Notes: generated by a model not told the origin, from the letters alone. Positions 17,848 to 26,951 are shown, counted from the stretch's first letter. The stretch: 64,000 nucleotides of DNA from Micromonospora sp. NBC_01740 (GCF_035920365.1 NZ_CP109150.1:6448001-6512000); one strand, 5' to 3'. Numbers and translations are program-made.

Positions 17848-18465
17848 TCAGCCGGCCAGGCCCGCCTTCAGCGCCGCACCGATCCGCACCGCGCGCTTGG
17901 CGGTCAACGCGGTGGCGCCGAGCGCGATGTCGTCCGGCGCCGTCTCGCCGTTGTTGCTGGTGTGCGAGGCGCCGTAGGGGTTGCCGGCGACGAACTGGCT
18001 CGGGTCGGTGTAGCCGGGGGTCACCACGACTCCGCCCCAGTGGTAGAAGACGTTGAACATCGACAGCAGGGTGGCCTCCTGCCCGCCGTGCGAGGTGGCC
18101 GTCGAGCAGAACGCGGAATAGACCTTGTCCGCCAGGGCGCCCTGCGACCACAGCGGCCCTGTGGTGTCCATGAACTGCTTGAGCTGGGCGGCCATCACGC
18201 CGTACCGGGTCGGGGTCCCGAAGATCACCACGTCGGCCCACGACAGGTCGTCCAGCTGTGCCTCGGGGACGTCCTGGGTCTCCATCTGGTGCGCGTGCCA
18301 GCCCGAGTTGGAACGGATCGCCTCGTCCGGCGCCAGCTCGCGCACCTTGCGCAGCCGCACCTCGGCGCCCGCCTCACCGGCGCCTTCGCACGCCGCCTGC
18401 GCCATCTGGTACGTGATGCCGGTGGCGCTGTAGTAGATCACCGCGACCTTGGTCTGGGCAGCCAT
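17848..18465 (-). CDS. wrbA: NAD(P)H:quinone oxidoreductase, WrbA family
   Basis: A 205-residue flavodoxin-like FMN protein that reduces quinones by two electrons, avoiding semiquinone radicals. The phosphate-binding loop YYSATGITYQMA is at about residues 12-23; the FMN/ring-binding segment GTPTRYGVMAAQLKQFMD and the downstream FCSTATSHGGQEATLLSMF and HWGGVVVTPGY segments are typical of WrbA. Length matches the family. The ATG at 18465 follows AGGAGGG at the proper spacing; an ATG six codons upstream is less well placed. It is a single gene. Confidence 0.93.
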   Translation of the reverse strand: MAAQTKVAVIYYSATGITYQMAQAACEGAGEAGAEVRLRKVRELAPDEAIRSNSGWHAHQMETQDVPEAQLDDLSWADVVIFGTPTRYGVMAAQLKQFMDTTGPLWSQGALADKVYSAFCSTATSHGGQEATLLSMFNVFYHWGGVVVTPGYTDPSQFVAGNPYGASHTSNNGETAPDDIALGATALTAKRAVRIGAALKAGLAG

Positions 18466-18819
18466 CGGGTGTTCCCTCCTCATGTCGGGTCAGCTCCCGC
18501 GACTACCCGATGTTTGCGCCGTCAAACGGTCACCCGGGGTCGCGCGCCCGGCCCGGGGCTTCGTGGACCTGCCCGTCATGCACCGCCCACTGTGACGGCC
18601 CCGCTGCCGTCGGTAGCTCAAGATGTCCGCAAGTTTCGATCCGTTCCGGTGCCGGTCCGACCGCCGGCCGGGAATGCTGGTGCCACGGCGCCGGCGGACC
18701 GGCAACCGCCCGGCACCGGCCACCCTGAACGGGGGATCGCGCTGCGCCGGCAGCGTCGCCGGCGAAGCGCGATCAGGGGAGCCGACGCGCCCCGGCCTGC
18801 CGCGGCAGGGGCCGCCGGG
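18466..18819. other. Intergenic region between wrbA and a small membrane protein gene
   Basis: About 350 nt holding the wrbA promoter region and, at its right end, a terminator hairpin for the minus-strand membrane protein gene. No credible gene or known RNA is visible. Confidence 0.5.
18735..18774 (-). terminator. Hairpin terminator after the small membrane protein gene
   Basis: 16-bp stem GATCGCGCTGCGCCGG (18735-18750) with 18759-18774, one mismatch, 8-nt loop, about 45 nt beyond the stop. Confidence 0.6.
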
Positions 18820-19209
18820 TCAGGTGTCGAGGCGGTCGCGCAGGTCGTCGACCTCCTGTTGGATCCGGTTCACGGCGTCCTCGTTGTTGAGGACGGTGGT
18901 GATCCCGGCGGCGAAGGCCAGCCCGATCAGCACCGCCAGGGCGCTGAGCACCAGGCCGCCGATCGCCACGCCCCGGCCGGTCACCCCGGGCCGACCGGCC
19001 ATCCTGAGCCCGACGATGCCCAGGATCACGCCGATGATGCCGAGCAGCAGGCCGATCCAGGACAGGATCACGGTCAGCACGCTGATCAGCGCGGCCACCC
19101 CGAAGACCAGTGCGAAGGCGGCGGCGGCGCTGGTCTTGGCGGCCGGGCCGCCTCGGCCGGCGCGGGTCGGTGTGCCGGCGCCCCGGGCCGGCTCGCTGGA
19201 CGCGGTCAT
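18820..19209 (-). CDS. Small membrane protein, DUF4190-like
   Basis: A 129-residue protein with a Ser/Ala/Gly-rich cytoplasmic N-terminus, two closely spaced hydrophobic segments (about 28-66, separated by very few residues) and a third one (about 78-102) after a short RMAGRPGVTGRG loop, then an acidic amphipathic C-terminal tail EDAVNRIQQEVDDLRDRLD likely to form a coiled coil. The hydrophobic hairpin with conserved Gly is like DUF4190 proteins. Function unknown. The ATG at 19209 follows GAGGGAG. It is divergent from the winged-helix gene. Confidence 0.75.
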   Translation of the reverse strand: MTASSEPARGAGTPTRAGRGGPAAKTSAAAAFALVFGVAALISVLTVILSWIGLLLGIIGVILGIVGLRMAGRPGVTGRGVAIGGLVLSALAVLIGLAFAAGITTVLNNEDAVNRIQQEVDDLRDRLDT

Positions 19210-19336
19210 GTCGCTCCCTCCGGGCGCGCGGACGGCGCGCCTGCTGGCCGGCCGCTTTCCCGCCGCGACGGCGGTCATGCGTCGGATGTCGGAGGTCGGC
19301 CCTAGTCTGGTGCCCCACCCGAGCGGAGGAGCCCCC

Positions 19337-20446
19337 ATGCCAGCGGAGCTGACCGGGCGCGAGGCGCTCGCGCTGCGGATGACCGGCCTGCTGCTCCGCC
19401 CGCATCCCACGGCGGCGGTGGGCGGGGTCGAGGGCGTGGTGGGGTGGTTCGGGGCCATGCAGGCGCAGGACCTGGCCAGCGGCATGTGGTCGCTCGGGGT
19501 GCGGCTGCCCGCGCTCGGCCACGCCGACGTGCACGCCGCGCTGGAACGCCGGGAGGCGCTGCGCACCTGGCCGATGCGGGGCACCGTGCACCTCGTGCCG
19601 CCCCGCGACGCCCGCTGGATGCTGGAGCTGACCGGCGTACGCTCGCTGGCCGGCGCCGCCACCCGCCGCGCGCAGCTCGGGCTCACCGAGACCGACGCGG
19701 ACCGCGCGCTCGACGTGCTCGGCGCCGCGCTGGCCGGCGGCGGCCGGCTCACCCGGGCGCGGTGCCTGGCCACGCTGGAGGCGGCCGGCATCGACACCGG
19801 CGACCAGCGCGGCTACCACCTGCTCTGGTACGCCAGCGTCCGCGGCGTCACCTGCCTCGCGCCCAACGTCGGCACCGAGCAGACCTTCGCCCTGCTCGCC
19901 GAGTGGGCGCCCGAGGCTCGCCGGCCCGAGCGGGACGAGGCCCTGGCGATGCTCGCCCACCGCTACGTCCGGGGGCACGGGCCCGTCACCGCCCGGGAGT
20001 TCGCCGGCTGGACGGGGCTGACGCTCACCGACGCGCGCCGGGGCTTCGCGGCGGCCGGCGACGCCCTGACCGTGGTGCGGGTCGACGGGCAGGAGGCGCT
20101 CGTCGACGCGGCCCTGCTCGACGCGCCCCGCGAGCCGGTCGACGACCTGCTGGTGCTGCCCGGCTTCGACGAGTACCTGCTGGGCTTCAAGGACCGCTCG
20201 CTGATGCTGGACCCCGCCCACGCCGAGGCGATCGTGCCGGGGCGCAACGGCGTGTTCCAGGCCACGGTCGTCCGGGACGGGCGGGTCGTGGGCACGTGGA
20301 AGCGCGCGGTCGGCAGAAACCGGGTGACGGTCACGGTGTTCCCGCTGGTGCCCTTCGAGGAGGGGACCCGGGCCCGGGTGGCGGTGGCGCTGGGCCGTTA
20401 CGCCGACTTCCTGGGCCTGCCGCTACGGATCGTCTGGCCCGACTGA
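19337..20446 (+). CDS. Winged-helix DNA-binding domain protein (HTH_42/YcaQ-like family)
   Basis: A 369-residue protein of the winged-helix family PF06224, related to DNA-glycosylase-like YcaQ/AlkX proteins but in a separate actinobacterial branch. Typical segments are GVVGWFGAMQAQDLASGMWSLG (about 31-52), LRTWPMRGTVHLVPPRDARWML (about 75-96), RGYHLLWYASVRGVTC (about 157-172) and the C-terminal PGFDEYLLGFKDRS. The Gln-Ala-Gln and Arg-Thr-Trp-x-Met-Arg-Gly-Thr motifs mark the family. It may act on damaged DNA, but this is not shown. The ATG at 19337 follows GGAGGAG. Confidence 0.85.
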   Translation: MPAELTGREALALRMTGLLLRPHPTAAVGGVEGVVGWFGAMQAQDLASGMWSLGVRLPALGHADVHAALERREALRTWPMRGTVHLVPPRDARWMLELTGVRSLAGAATRRAQLGLTETDADRALDVLGAALAGGGRLTRARCLATLEAAGIDTGDQRGYHLLWYASVRGVTCLAPNVGTEQTFALLAEWAPEARRPERDEALAMLAHRYVRGHGPVTAREFAGWTGLTLTDARRGFAAAGDALTVVRVDGQEALVDAALLDAPREPVDDLLVLPGFDEYLLGFKDRSLMLDPAHAEAIVPGRNGVFQATVVRDGRVVGTWKRAVGRNRVTVTVFPLVPFEEGTRARVAVALGRYADFLGLPLRIVWPD

Positions 20447-20627
20447 CCGCCAGGCCGAAGGCGCGACCTATCCCACGGATCCCATCGGCCCCACTGGCCC
20501 CGGCGGACCGCCTCGCCCGCCGCGCCCGCCCGAAGGCCGGTGCTGCTCCTATCCGGCCGGCCGTCGACGAATCCGTGCCGGCCGGCCGGGTATCCGGCCC
20601 GTGACACGAGAGGGAGGTCGACGACCG

Positions 20628-21362
20628 ATGAAGCTGAGTGCACAGCAGGCCAACTCGCTGTACGGACAGGACGTCAAGGACCGCTCGGGTTCGAAGATCG
20701 GAAGCGTGGGCCAGATCTGGGCCGACGCCGCCGGCGAGCCCACGTGGGTCAGCGTGCAGACGGGCCTGATGGGCCGCAAGGAGTCGATGGCCCCGCTGGA
20801 CAAGGCCCGGATCACCGACGGCGGACTCACCGTCGACTACGACAAGTCGACCGTGAAGGACGCCCCGGCCGTGGACGCCGGCACCGAACAGCCGCTGGAC
20901 ACGACGCAGATCCAGCAGCTCTACGGCCACTACCGCCTGACGCCGCAGGCGCCGCAAGCCCCCGACCGGGGACGGAAGCCCGCCGCCGGCGAGGACATGA
21001 TCCGGTCCGAGGAGCGGATGCGGGTCGGCACGGAGAGCCAGCCCGCCGGCACGGCACGGCTGCGCAAGTACGTGGTCACCGAGGACGTGCACACCACCGT
21101 GCCGGTCGAGCACGACGAGGTGCACGTGGAGCGGGAGCCCATCGCCGCCCGCGACGCACGCGGCATGCGCGCCGACATCGGCGAGGCCGAGCAGGAGATG
21201 ACCCTGCGGGCCGAGCGGCCGGTGGTCGGCAAGGAGACGGTGCCCGTCGAGCGGGTCCACCTGGCCAAGGACGAGGTCGTCGAGGAGCAGCCCATCGACG
21301 ACCGGATCCGCCGGGAGCGGGTGGACGCGGACATCCCGGAACGCAGTCGGCGACGTCGCTGA
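20628..21362 (+). CDS. PRC-barrel and DUF2382 domain stress protein
   Basis: A 244-residue soluble protein. PRC-barrel domain at about 1-80 (NSLYGQDVKDRSGSKIGSVG, then WVSVQTGLMGRKESMAPL), a Pro/Arg-rich linker, and a DUF2382 domain at about 130-240 built from repeated charged strands such as VEREPIAA, LRAERPVVGKE and VERVHLAKDEV. This architecture is common in actinobacteria and cyanobacteria and is associated with stress response; no biochemical activity is known. The ATG at 20628 has AGGGAGG 10 nt upstream. A 17-bp terminator follows. Confidence 0.88.
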   Translation: MKLSAQQANSLYGQDVKDRSGSKIGSVGQIWADAAGEPTWVSVQTGLMGRKESMAPLDKARITDGGLTVDYDKSTVKDAPAVDAGTEQPLDTTQIQQLYGHYRLTPQAPQAPDRGRKPAAGEDMIRSEERMRVGTESQPAGTARLRKYVVTEDVHTTVPVEHDEVHVEREPIAARDARGMRADIGEAEQEMTLRAERPVVGKETVPVERVHLAKDEVVEEQPIDDRIRRERVDADIPERSRRRR

Positions 21363-21375
21363 CCGCTGACACGGC

Positions 21376-21412
21376 GACGGGCGGGTGGGTCGGTTCGACC
21401 CACCCGCCCGTC
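21376..21412 (+). terminator. Very strong bidirectional hairpin terminator
   Basis: 17-bp perfect stem (21376-21392 with 21396-21412) and a 3-nt GTT loop, between the convergent PRC-barrel and sugC-like genes. Confidence 0.85.
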
Positions 21413-21422
21413 TCGGCGTACG

Positions 21423-22628
21423 TCAGTCGGCGAGCGCGCCCGCCGCCCGTCCCTCGTGCAGGGTCAGGTTGCGCCCGTCGGACGGGTCGAACAGGTGGAT
21501 CTTCTCCAGGTTGAACCAGACGCGCCGGGTCTGTCCCTCCTCGACCGGGGACTCGGCGGAGAGCCGCGTCACCAGGCTGGCCCCACCGCCACTGAAGTCG
21601 GCGCCCGCATCGGCCGCCAGCTCCTCCAGTTCGGCGGCGCTGGCCCGCTCCCCCTCGACGCTGAAGTAGACGTACTTGTCGGAGCCCATGGACTCGACGA
21701 TGTCGACCGGCGCCTCGAACTCCGCGCCCCGGCGGCGGGTGTCGTCGTCGATCAGCGCGGCGTCCTCGAAGTGCTCCGGCCGGATACCGAGGATCAGCTC
21801 GCGCGGGGCGTCGGCCCCCTCCAGCTCGCGCCGGATCCGCTCGCCGATCGGCACGTCGCCCAGCGCCGTACGCAGCTTGCCGTCCTCGACCGCGGCGTGC
21901 AGGAAGTTCATCGACGGCGAGCCGATGAAGCCGGCGACGAAGAGGTTGCGCGGGTGGTCGTACAGCTCCTGCGGCGGGCCGACCTGCTGCACGGCGCCGC
22001 CCCGCATGATCACCACGCGGTCGCCGAGGGTCATCGCCTCGGTCTGGTCGTGGGTCACGTAGACGGTGGTGGTGCCCAGCTTCTTCTGCAGGCGCGACAC
22101 GACGGTGCGCATCTGCACCCGCAGCTTGGCGTCCAGGTTGGACAGCGGCTCGTCCATCAGGAACGCCTTGGGCTGCCGGACGATCGCGCGGCCCATCGCG
22201 ACCCGCTGGCGCTGACCGCCGGAGAGGTTGGCCGGCTTGCGGTCCAGCAGCGCGGACAGCTCCAGGACCTTCGCCGCCTCCTCGACCTTCCGGTTGATCG
22301 TCTCCTTGTCCAGCTTCGCCAACCGCAGCGGGAACGCCATGTTCTCCCGCACGGTCATGTTCGGGTAGAGGGCGTAGGACTGGAACACCATCGCGATGTC
22401 CCGGTCCCGGGGCGCCTTGTCGTTGACCCGCTGGCCGCCGATGCGCAGCTCGCCGGAGCTGATGTCCTCCAGGCCCGCGATCATGTTGAGGGTGGTGGAC
22501 TTCCCGCAGCCGGACGGGCCGACCAGGATGACGAACTCGCCGTCGGCGATCTCCAGGTCGACGTCGGCCACCGCGACGGTCCCGTCCGGGAACTTCTTGC
22601 TCACCTTGTCGAGCACGATGTCAGCCAT
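21423..22628 (-). CDS. sugC: ABC importer ATP-binding protein (SugC/UgpC/MsiK-like)
   Basis: A 401-residue ATPase of the CUT1 sugar-importer family. Walker A GPSGCGKST at 37-45, Q-loop VFQSYALYPN at 81-90, signature LSGGQ at 135-139, Walker B FLMDEP at 156-161, H-loop in VTHDQTEAM, and a C-terminal TOBE-like regulatory domain from about 240. It is the last gene of an operon with two permeases and a binding protein, so it energises that importer. Its similarity to multitask ATPases such as MsiK means it could also serve the two ATPase-less importers at 48.9-58.7 kb. The ATG at 22628 has AGGTGG upstream and lies 9 nt after the permease stop. Confidence 0.93.
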   Translation of the reverse strand: MADIVLDKVSKKFPDGTVAVADVDLEIADGEFVILVGPSGCGKSTTLNMIAGLEDISSGELRIGGQRVNDKAPRDRDIAMVFQSYALYPNMTVRENMAFPLRLAKLDKETINRKVEEAAKVLELSALLDRKPANLSGGQRQRVAMGRAIVRQPKAFLMDEPLSNLDAKLRVQMRTVVSRLQKKLGTTTVYVTHDQTEAMTLGDRVVIMRGGAVQQVGPPQELYDHPRNLFVAGFIGSPSMNFLHAAVEDGKLRTALGDVPIGERIRRELEGADAPRELILGIRPEHFEDAALIDDDTRRRGAEFEAPVDIVESMGSDKYVYFSVEGERASAAELEELAADAGADFSGGGASLVTRLSAESPVEEGQTRRVWFNLEKIHLFDPSDGRNLTLHEGRAAGALAD

Positions 22629-22637
22629 GAGTACCAC

Positions 22638-23471
22638 CTATCCCTTGACTGCGCCGGAGGTCAGGCCGGAGACGATGCGGCGCTGGAAGAAGAGGACGAA
22701 CAGGATGATCGGAACGGTGATCACCACGGCGGCGGCGCAGATCGCCCCGGTGGGGTCCTCGAACTGCGACTCGCCGGTGAAGAACGACAGCGCCACCGGC
22801 ACCGTGCGCGCCCGCTCGGTGGAGGTCAGCGTGATCGCGAAGAGGAAGTCGTTCCAGCAGAAGATGAAGACCAGGATCGCCGTGGTGAACAGTCCCGGCG
22901 CGGCGAGCGGGGCGATGACCCGCCGGAACGCCTGGGCCTGCGTCGCGCCGTCCATCTTCGCCGCCTTCTCCAGGTCCCACGGGATCTGCTTGAAGAACGC
23001 CGACAGCGTGTAGATCGCCAGCGGCAGCGCGAAGGTGATGTACGGCAGGATCAGGCCCGGCCAGGTGTCGAAGAGGCCGAGCTGCCGCTCGATCTCGAAC
23101 AGCGGCGACACCAGGGACACCTGCGGGAACATCGCGATCAGCAGGGAGACCCCGACCAGCAGCCGCTTGCCGGGAAAGTCCAGCCGGGAGATCGCGTACG
23201 CGGCCATGGCGCCCAGCACCACGGCGATCACGGTGGCGATCAGCGCGATGCCGATCGAGTTGACCAGGGCCCGGACGAACTGGTCGGTCTGGAAGATCGT
23301 CCGGTAGTTGTCGAGCGTCCACTCCTGCGGGATGAACTTCCCGTCGGTCAGGGTCGCCGGCGTCTTGAACGACAACGACATGATCCAGAGCACCGGCACC
23401 AGCGCGAAGACGACCACGATGGCGTCCAGCAGGCCCCAGCGCAGCTTGGCCCGGGTGGTGGTGTCAGCCAT
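22638..23471 (-). CDS. sugB: Sugar ABC importer permease (SugB/MalG-like)
   Basis: A 277-residue inner-membrane permease with six predicted hydrophobic segments. The cytoplasmic EAA loop contacting the ATPase is seen as [26 protein letters not shown] (about 189-214). It pairs with the upstream permease to form the channel. The start ATG at 23471 lies 1 nt after the stop of the partner permease, and the stop is TAG, uncommon among its neighbours. C-terminus [10 protein letters not shown] is typical of MalG-type permeases. Confidence 0.93.
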   Translation of the reverse strand: MADTTTRAKLRWGLLDAIVVVFALVPVLWIMSLSFKTPATLTDGKFIPQEWTLDNYRTIFQTDQFVRALVNSIGIALIATVIAVVLGAMAAYAISRLDFPGKRLLVGVSLLIAMFPQVSLVSPLFEIERQLGLFDTWPGLILPYITFALPLAIYTLSAFFKQIPWDLEKAAKMDGATQAQAFRRVIAPLAAPGLFTTAILVFIFCWNDFLFAITLTSTERARTVPVALSFFTGESQFEDPTGAICAAAVVITVPIILFVLFFQRRIVSGLTSGAVKG

Positions 23472-23472
23472 C

Positions 23473-24471
23473 TCAACGCCTCTCCCCGTCGTCGCTGCCG
23501 GGGGCAGCGGTACCGAACAGCTTCACGAAGACGAAGGCGATGATCGCCACGGTGAGGAAGATCAGCACCGACATCGTCGACCCGATGCCGAGGTTCAGGC
23601 CCCGGATCAGGTTGTTGTAGGCGAGCATCGACACCGATGAGGTCTCGTTGCCGCCCGCGGTCAGCACGAAGATGTTGTCGAACACCCGGAACGCGTCGAG
23701 GGTGCGGAACAGCAGCGCGACCAGGATCGCCGGCTTCATCACCGGCAGCATCACCTTGGTGAAGCGCTGCCAGGAGGTGGCGCCGTCGGTGGAGGCGGCC
23801 TTGAGCAGGTCCTCCGGCACCAGGGCGAGGCCGGCCATGAGCAGCAGCGCCATGAACGGCGTGGTCTTCCAGATCTCGGCCAGCATGATGATCGCCAGCG
23901 AGCTGGCCCGCTCGGTCAGGGGCGCGCCGTCGCTGAACAGGTTGGCCAGGTAGCCCGTGCCCGGCGTCCACGCGTACCGCCAGGAGAAGGCCGCGACGAC
24001 CGTGACGATGCCGTACGGGATCAGGGCGGCGGTCCGCACGATGCCCCGGCCGACCAGCGTACGGTGCATGATCAGCGCCAGTCCCATGCCGAGCGCCAGC
24101 TCGACGGCGACGGTGACCACCGTGATCAACGCGGTGACCCCGAAGGCCGTCCACCAGAACTCGTTGGTCAGCACGGTGGCGTAGTTCTCCAGCCCGACGA
24201 ACTGGCGCTCGGCGGGAAAACGCAGGTCGTAGCGCTGGAGGGACAGCCAGACCGAGTAGATGATCGGGTACGCGGTCACCAGCACCATGACCAGCGCGGC
24301 GGGTGCGCAGAGCAGCCAGCCCAGCCGGCGCTCGGCCTTCTTGTTCTCGCTCAGCGGGGCCTTGCGGCCCCGACCGGCGCGCTGGGCCGGCACCTTGGCG
24401 TCCCGGCCGGGCCGGGCGGCCGTCTCGTCGGCGGCCACGTCGGCGCCGGCCGGCGTGGCGTTGACGCTCAT
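23473..24471 (-). CDS. sugA: Sugar ABC importer permease (SugA/MalF-like)
   Basis: A 332-residue permease with a long basic cytoplasmic N-terminus of about 50 residues and six hydrophobic segments. The EAA loop is [26 protein letters not shown]. The extracellular region with [23 protein letters not shown] is typical of trehalose/maltose-type permeases. The ATG at 24471 follows GGAGGTGG. The permease lies 46 nt downstream of the binding protein gene and directly abuts the second permease. Confidence 0.93.
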   Translation of the reverse strand: MSVNATPAGADVAADETAARPGRDAKVPAQRAGRGRKAPLSENKKAERRLGWLLCAPAALVMVLVTAYPIIYSVWLSLQRYDLRFPAERQFVGLENYATVLTNEFWWTAFGVTALITVVTVAVELALGMGLALIMHRTLVGRGIVRTAALIPYGIVTVVAAFSWRYAWTPGTGYLANLFSDGAPLTERASSLAIIMLAEIWKTTPFMALLLMAGLALVPEDLLKAASTDGATSWQRFTKVMLPVMKPAILVALLFRTLDAFRVFDNIFVLTAGGNETSSVSMLAYNNLIRGLNLGIGSTMSVLIFLTVAIIAFVFVKLFGTAAPGSDDGERR

Positions 24472-24517
24472 GCCGCCACCTCCGGGCGGTCGGCGTCGAG
24501 TCGCCGGGTGCGCTGGC

Positions 24518-25807
24518 TCACGGCAGGACCCCCTTCGATTCGAGGGCGTCGGCGATGGCGTCGCGCAGCTCGTCGGCGGTCTGCTCGGGCCGGATCGCCG
24601 ACGGCGGCGACAGGATCGCCGACATGACGGTGGAAATGCTCTGGTACGCCGGGGTCAAAGGCCGGACCGCCGGCTCCTTGAGCTCTTCGAGGATGGTGTC
24701 CCGCATCGGGTACGCCTCAGCCATCTCCGGATCGGCGTAGACCTTCTCGATGGTCGGCGGCACGCCGTCGTTGACCGCGGAGAACTTCTGGTTCTTCTCG
24801 TTGCGGATGCAGCGGGCCGCCTCGAAGGACTCCTCGGGGTACTTCGAGTAGGCGCTGACCGCCATGTTGATCCCGCCGATGGTGACCTTGCTCGGGGTGT
24901 TCTCGTCGACGCCCGGGACACGGGCCCAGCCGACCTGCTTCGCCAGCTCCGGGTCGGCCTCCTGCAGCGCCGGGTAGACGAACGGCCAGTTGACCTGGAA
25001 CGCGCCGTCGCCGGACTGGAATTCCAGCCGGACCGGGTCCTCGGTGGCGTTGCTGAACGACGGCGACGTCACGCCCGACGTGGCGAAGCGCTGGAGCTGC
25101 TCCAGCGCCCGCACGGTGCCCTCGTCCATGACGGCCTTCTTGCCGTCGTCGCTGAGGATCTTGCCGCCGGCGCTCTCGGCGAGGGTGTTGTAGAGGACGA
25201 CGAGGCCCTCGTACTGGGCGCCCATGGTGAGCACCTGGTGCGGCTTGCCCTGCTGCTTCAGCTCCTGGGCGGTGGAGATCATCTGGTCCCACGTCTTCGG
25301 CGGCTGCGGCACCAGGTCCTTGCGGTACCAGAGCAGCTGGACGTTGGTGTTCTTCGGCGCGCCGTAGAGCTTGTCCTCGTAGCGCGCCGTCTCCAGCGGG
25401 CCGGCGAGGGTGCCCTGCTCGACCTCGGCCCGGTCCTGCCCGGTCCACTCCCTGATCCAGTCGGCGCTGGCGAACTCCTGGGTCCAGGTCACGTCGAGGC
25501 CGAGGACGTCCATGCCGCTGTCCTGTGCCGCCAGCCGGCGGACCATCTGCACCCGTTGGTCGTCGGCCTGCCGGGGCAGCACCCGGTAGGCGATCTTGTA
25601 GCGCCCCTGGGCCTGCGCGTTGCAGTCGTCGACGACCTTCTGCAGGTTCTGCTCCGGCGGGTAGTACAGGTTGATCGTGGGTGTGCCGCCGTCCCCGTCG
25701 GAACCGCAGGCGGCCGCCATCGGTGCCACCAGCGTCAACGCCGCGGCGGCAGCCACCGCGCGCACGCGTGGCCGCCGTCGGCGTCCGGCCTTGTCAGGGT
25801 CGCTCAT
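24518..25807 (-). CDS. lpqY: LpqY-like trehalose-binding lipoprotein of an ABC importer
   Basis: A 429-residue extracellular solute-binding lipoprotein. Signal peptide with twin basic N-terminus and lipobox MAAAC giving the lipid-anchored Cys at about residue 35. The segments VLPRQADDQRVQMVRRLAAQD and MDVLGLDVTWTQEFA closely resemble mycobacterial LpqY, the trehalose-recycling binding protein, and the gene order LpqY-SugA-SugB-SugC is the same, so trehalose is the best substrate guess; other alpha-glucosides remain possible. The ATG at 25807 follows GAGGGGAGGGG. It heads the operon; the promoter region is shared with a divergent mycothiol reductase-like gene. Confidence 0.9.
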   Translation of the reverse strand: MSDPDKAGRRRRPRVRAVAAAAALTLVAPMAAACGSDGDGGTPTINLYYPPEQNLQKVVDDCNAQAQGRYKIAYRVLPRQADDQRVQMVRRLAAQDSGMDVLGLDVTWTQEFASADWIREWTGQDRAEVEQGTLAGPLETARYEDKLYGAPKNTNVQLLWYRKDLVPQPPKTWDQMISTAQELKQQGKPHQVLTMGAQYEGLVVLYNTLAESAGGKILSDDGKKAVMDEGTVRALEQLQRFATSGVTSPSFSNATEDPVRLEFQSGDGAFQVNWPFVYPALQEADPELAKQVGWARVPGVDENTPSKVTIGGINMAVSAYSKYPEESFEAARCIRNEKNQKFSAVNDGVPPTIEKVYADPEMAEAYPMRDTILEELKEPAVRPLTPAYQSISTVMSAILSPPSAIRPEQTADELRDAIADALESKGVLP

Positions 25808-25934
25808 CACCCCTCCCCTCGTGTCGGCCAAGGCCGGGGAGAGGCTCCGCGCCCCGGCGCACGGCGAGCCGTTCGGGCCGTCTGACCAGCGGTTGCGTCG
25901 CCCGGACGTTTCGTGGCCCCAACACTGCCCGACC

Positions 25935-25948
25935 TGCGAAGTTGCGAA
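25935..25948. promoter_or_regulatory. Candidate operator with TGCGAA direct repeat upstream of the trehalose operon
   Basis: TGCGAAGTTGCGAA contains two TGCGAA copies in direct orientation (25935-25940 and 25943-25948) in the divergent region between the LpqY-like gene and the DsbA-family gene. It is flanked by CCCAACA and TGTTGGG inverted arms. Operators with direct repeats are known for alpha-glucoside regulators in actinobacteria, but identity is a guess. Confidence 0.3.
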
Positions 25949-26038
25949 ACCTGACGCTGTTGGGACGGCGCCGGAGGCACCGGCTGTGGCGCGGATCACC
26001 GCCGTGCGGGCCGGCCCGGTCGCCCGTAGGCTCGGCCG

Positions 26039-26617
26039 ATGGACGCCACCTTCTTCCTCGACCCGGCCTGCCCGTGGACCTGGCGCACCTCCCGCTGGCT
26101 CGTCGCGGTCGCCGACGCCCGGGGCCTGCACATCGAGTGGCGGGCATTCAGCCTGGCCATCCTCAACTCGGGCGGGGTGCCGCCGGAGTACGCCGACGCG
26201 ATGACCGCCTCAAGCCGGGCGCTGCGGCTGGTGGAGGCGCTGCGCGCCGAGGGCCGTCACGACGACGTCGCCCGGTTCTACGCCGAGGTCGGCGCCCGCA
26301 GCCACGACGCGGGCAACCCGCTGTCGGCGAAGATCGTGGACGCGGCCGTCGAGGCGGCGGGCCTGCGAGAGGCTGCGCCGGCACTCGACGACGACCGCTG
26401 GGACGAGGCGGTACGCGAGTCGCACGCCCTGGCGTACGCCTCGGCCGGCCCGGACATCGGCGCGCCTGTGCTCATGGTCCCGGGCGCCGAGCGGGGCATC
26501 CACGGCCCGATCCTGACCGAGGTCCCCGGCACCGACGACGCCCTGACGATCTGGGACTCGCTGCTACCCCTGATCCGGATGCCCGCCTTCCACGAGGTCA
26601 AGCGCGCCCGCCACTGA
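26039..26617 (+). CDS. DsbA-fold mycothiol-dependent nitroreductase family protein (Rv2466c-like), monothiol
   Basis: A 192-residue thioredoxin/DsbA-fold protein resembling mycobacterial Rv2466c, a mycothiol-dependent reductase. The active-site segment DPACPWTWRTSRWL (residues 8-21) aligns with the CPWC motif of Rv2466c, but the resolving Cys is replaced by Thr, giving CPWT. Other matching segments are SLAILN, SHDAGNPLSAKI and the C-terminal HGPILTEVP and FHEVKRAR. A single-Cys site would suit a mycothiol-transferase role. The ATG at 26039 is leaderless by sequence: TAGGCT lies exactly 6 nt upstream. Confidence 0.85.
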   Translation: MDATFFLDPACPWTWRTSRWLVAVADARGLHIEWRAFSLAILNSGGVPPEYADAMTASSRALRLVEALRAEGRHDDVARFYAEVGARSHDAGNPLSAKIVDAAVEAAGLREAAPALDDDRWDEAVRESHALAYASAGPDIGAPVLMVPGAERGIHGPILTEVPGTDDALTIWDSLLPLIRMPAFHEVKRARH

Positions 26618-26897
26618 CCTGCGGCAGTCGGCTGCCCGGGCCTACGGCAATCGCTCGCCCGGGCCTGCGGCCGTCGCCTACCCGGGCCTACGGCAATCGC
26701 TCGCCCGGGCCTGCGGCCGTCGCCTACCCGGGCCTACGGCAATCGCTCGCCCGGGCCTGCGGCCGTCGCCTACCCGGGCCTACGGCAATCGCTCGCCCGG
26801 GCCTGCGGCCGTCGCCTACCCGGGCCTACGGCGCCGTCGCCTTCCCGGGCCTACGGCCGTTTGCCTTCCCGGGGCCTGCGGCCGGCGCCTGCTCGGG
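26618..26897. repeat. Minisatellite of twelve 23-bp units between convergent genes
   Basis: Units of the form CCT(A/G)CGGC...CCCGGG, each 23 bp (two late units are 24-25 bp). Eight units from 26641 to 26824 alternate strictly between type A (CCTACGGCAATCGC...) and type B (CCTGCGGCCGTCGC...), giving four identical 46-bp higher-order repeats; the units at both ends are more diverged. The array begins 1 nt after the stop of the Rv2466c-like gene. One frame is open through it, but there is no start signal and it runs between two 3' ends, so it is taken as non-coding. Confidence 0.92.
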
Positions 26898-26951
26898 CCT
26901 CCCCGGTCGAGGCGCCTCGCCCGCTCGGGGAGGCGTGGCTGGCTGGCCCGG

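Noticed and set aside
26618..26897. 23-bp repeats as a possible CRISPR array
   Set aside because: The units are directly adjacent, without unique spacers, and no cas genes are present.
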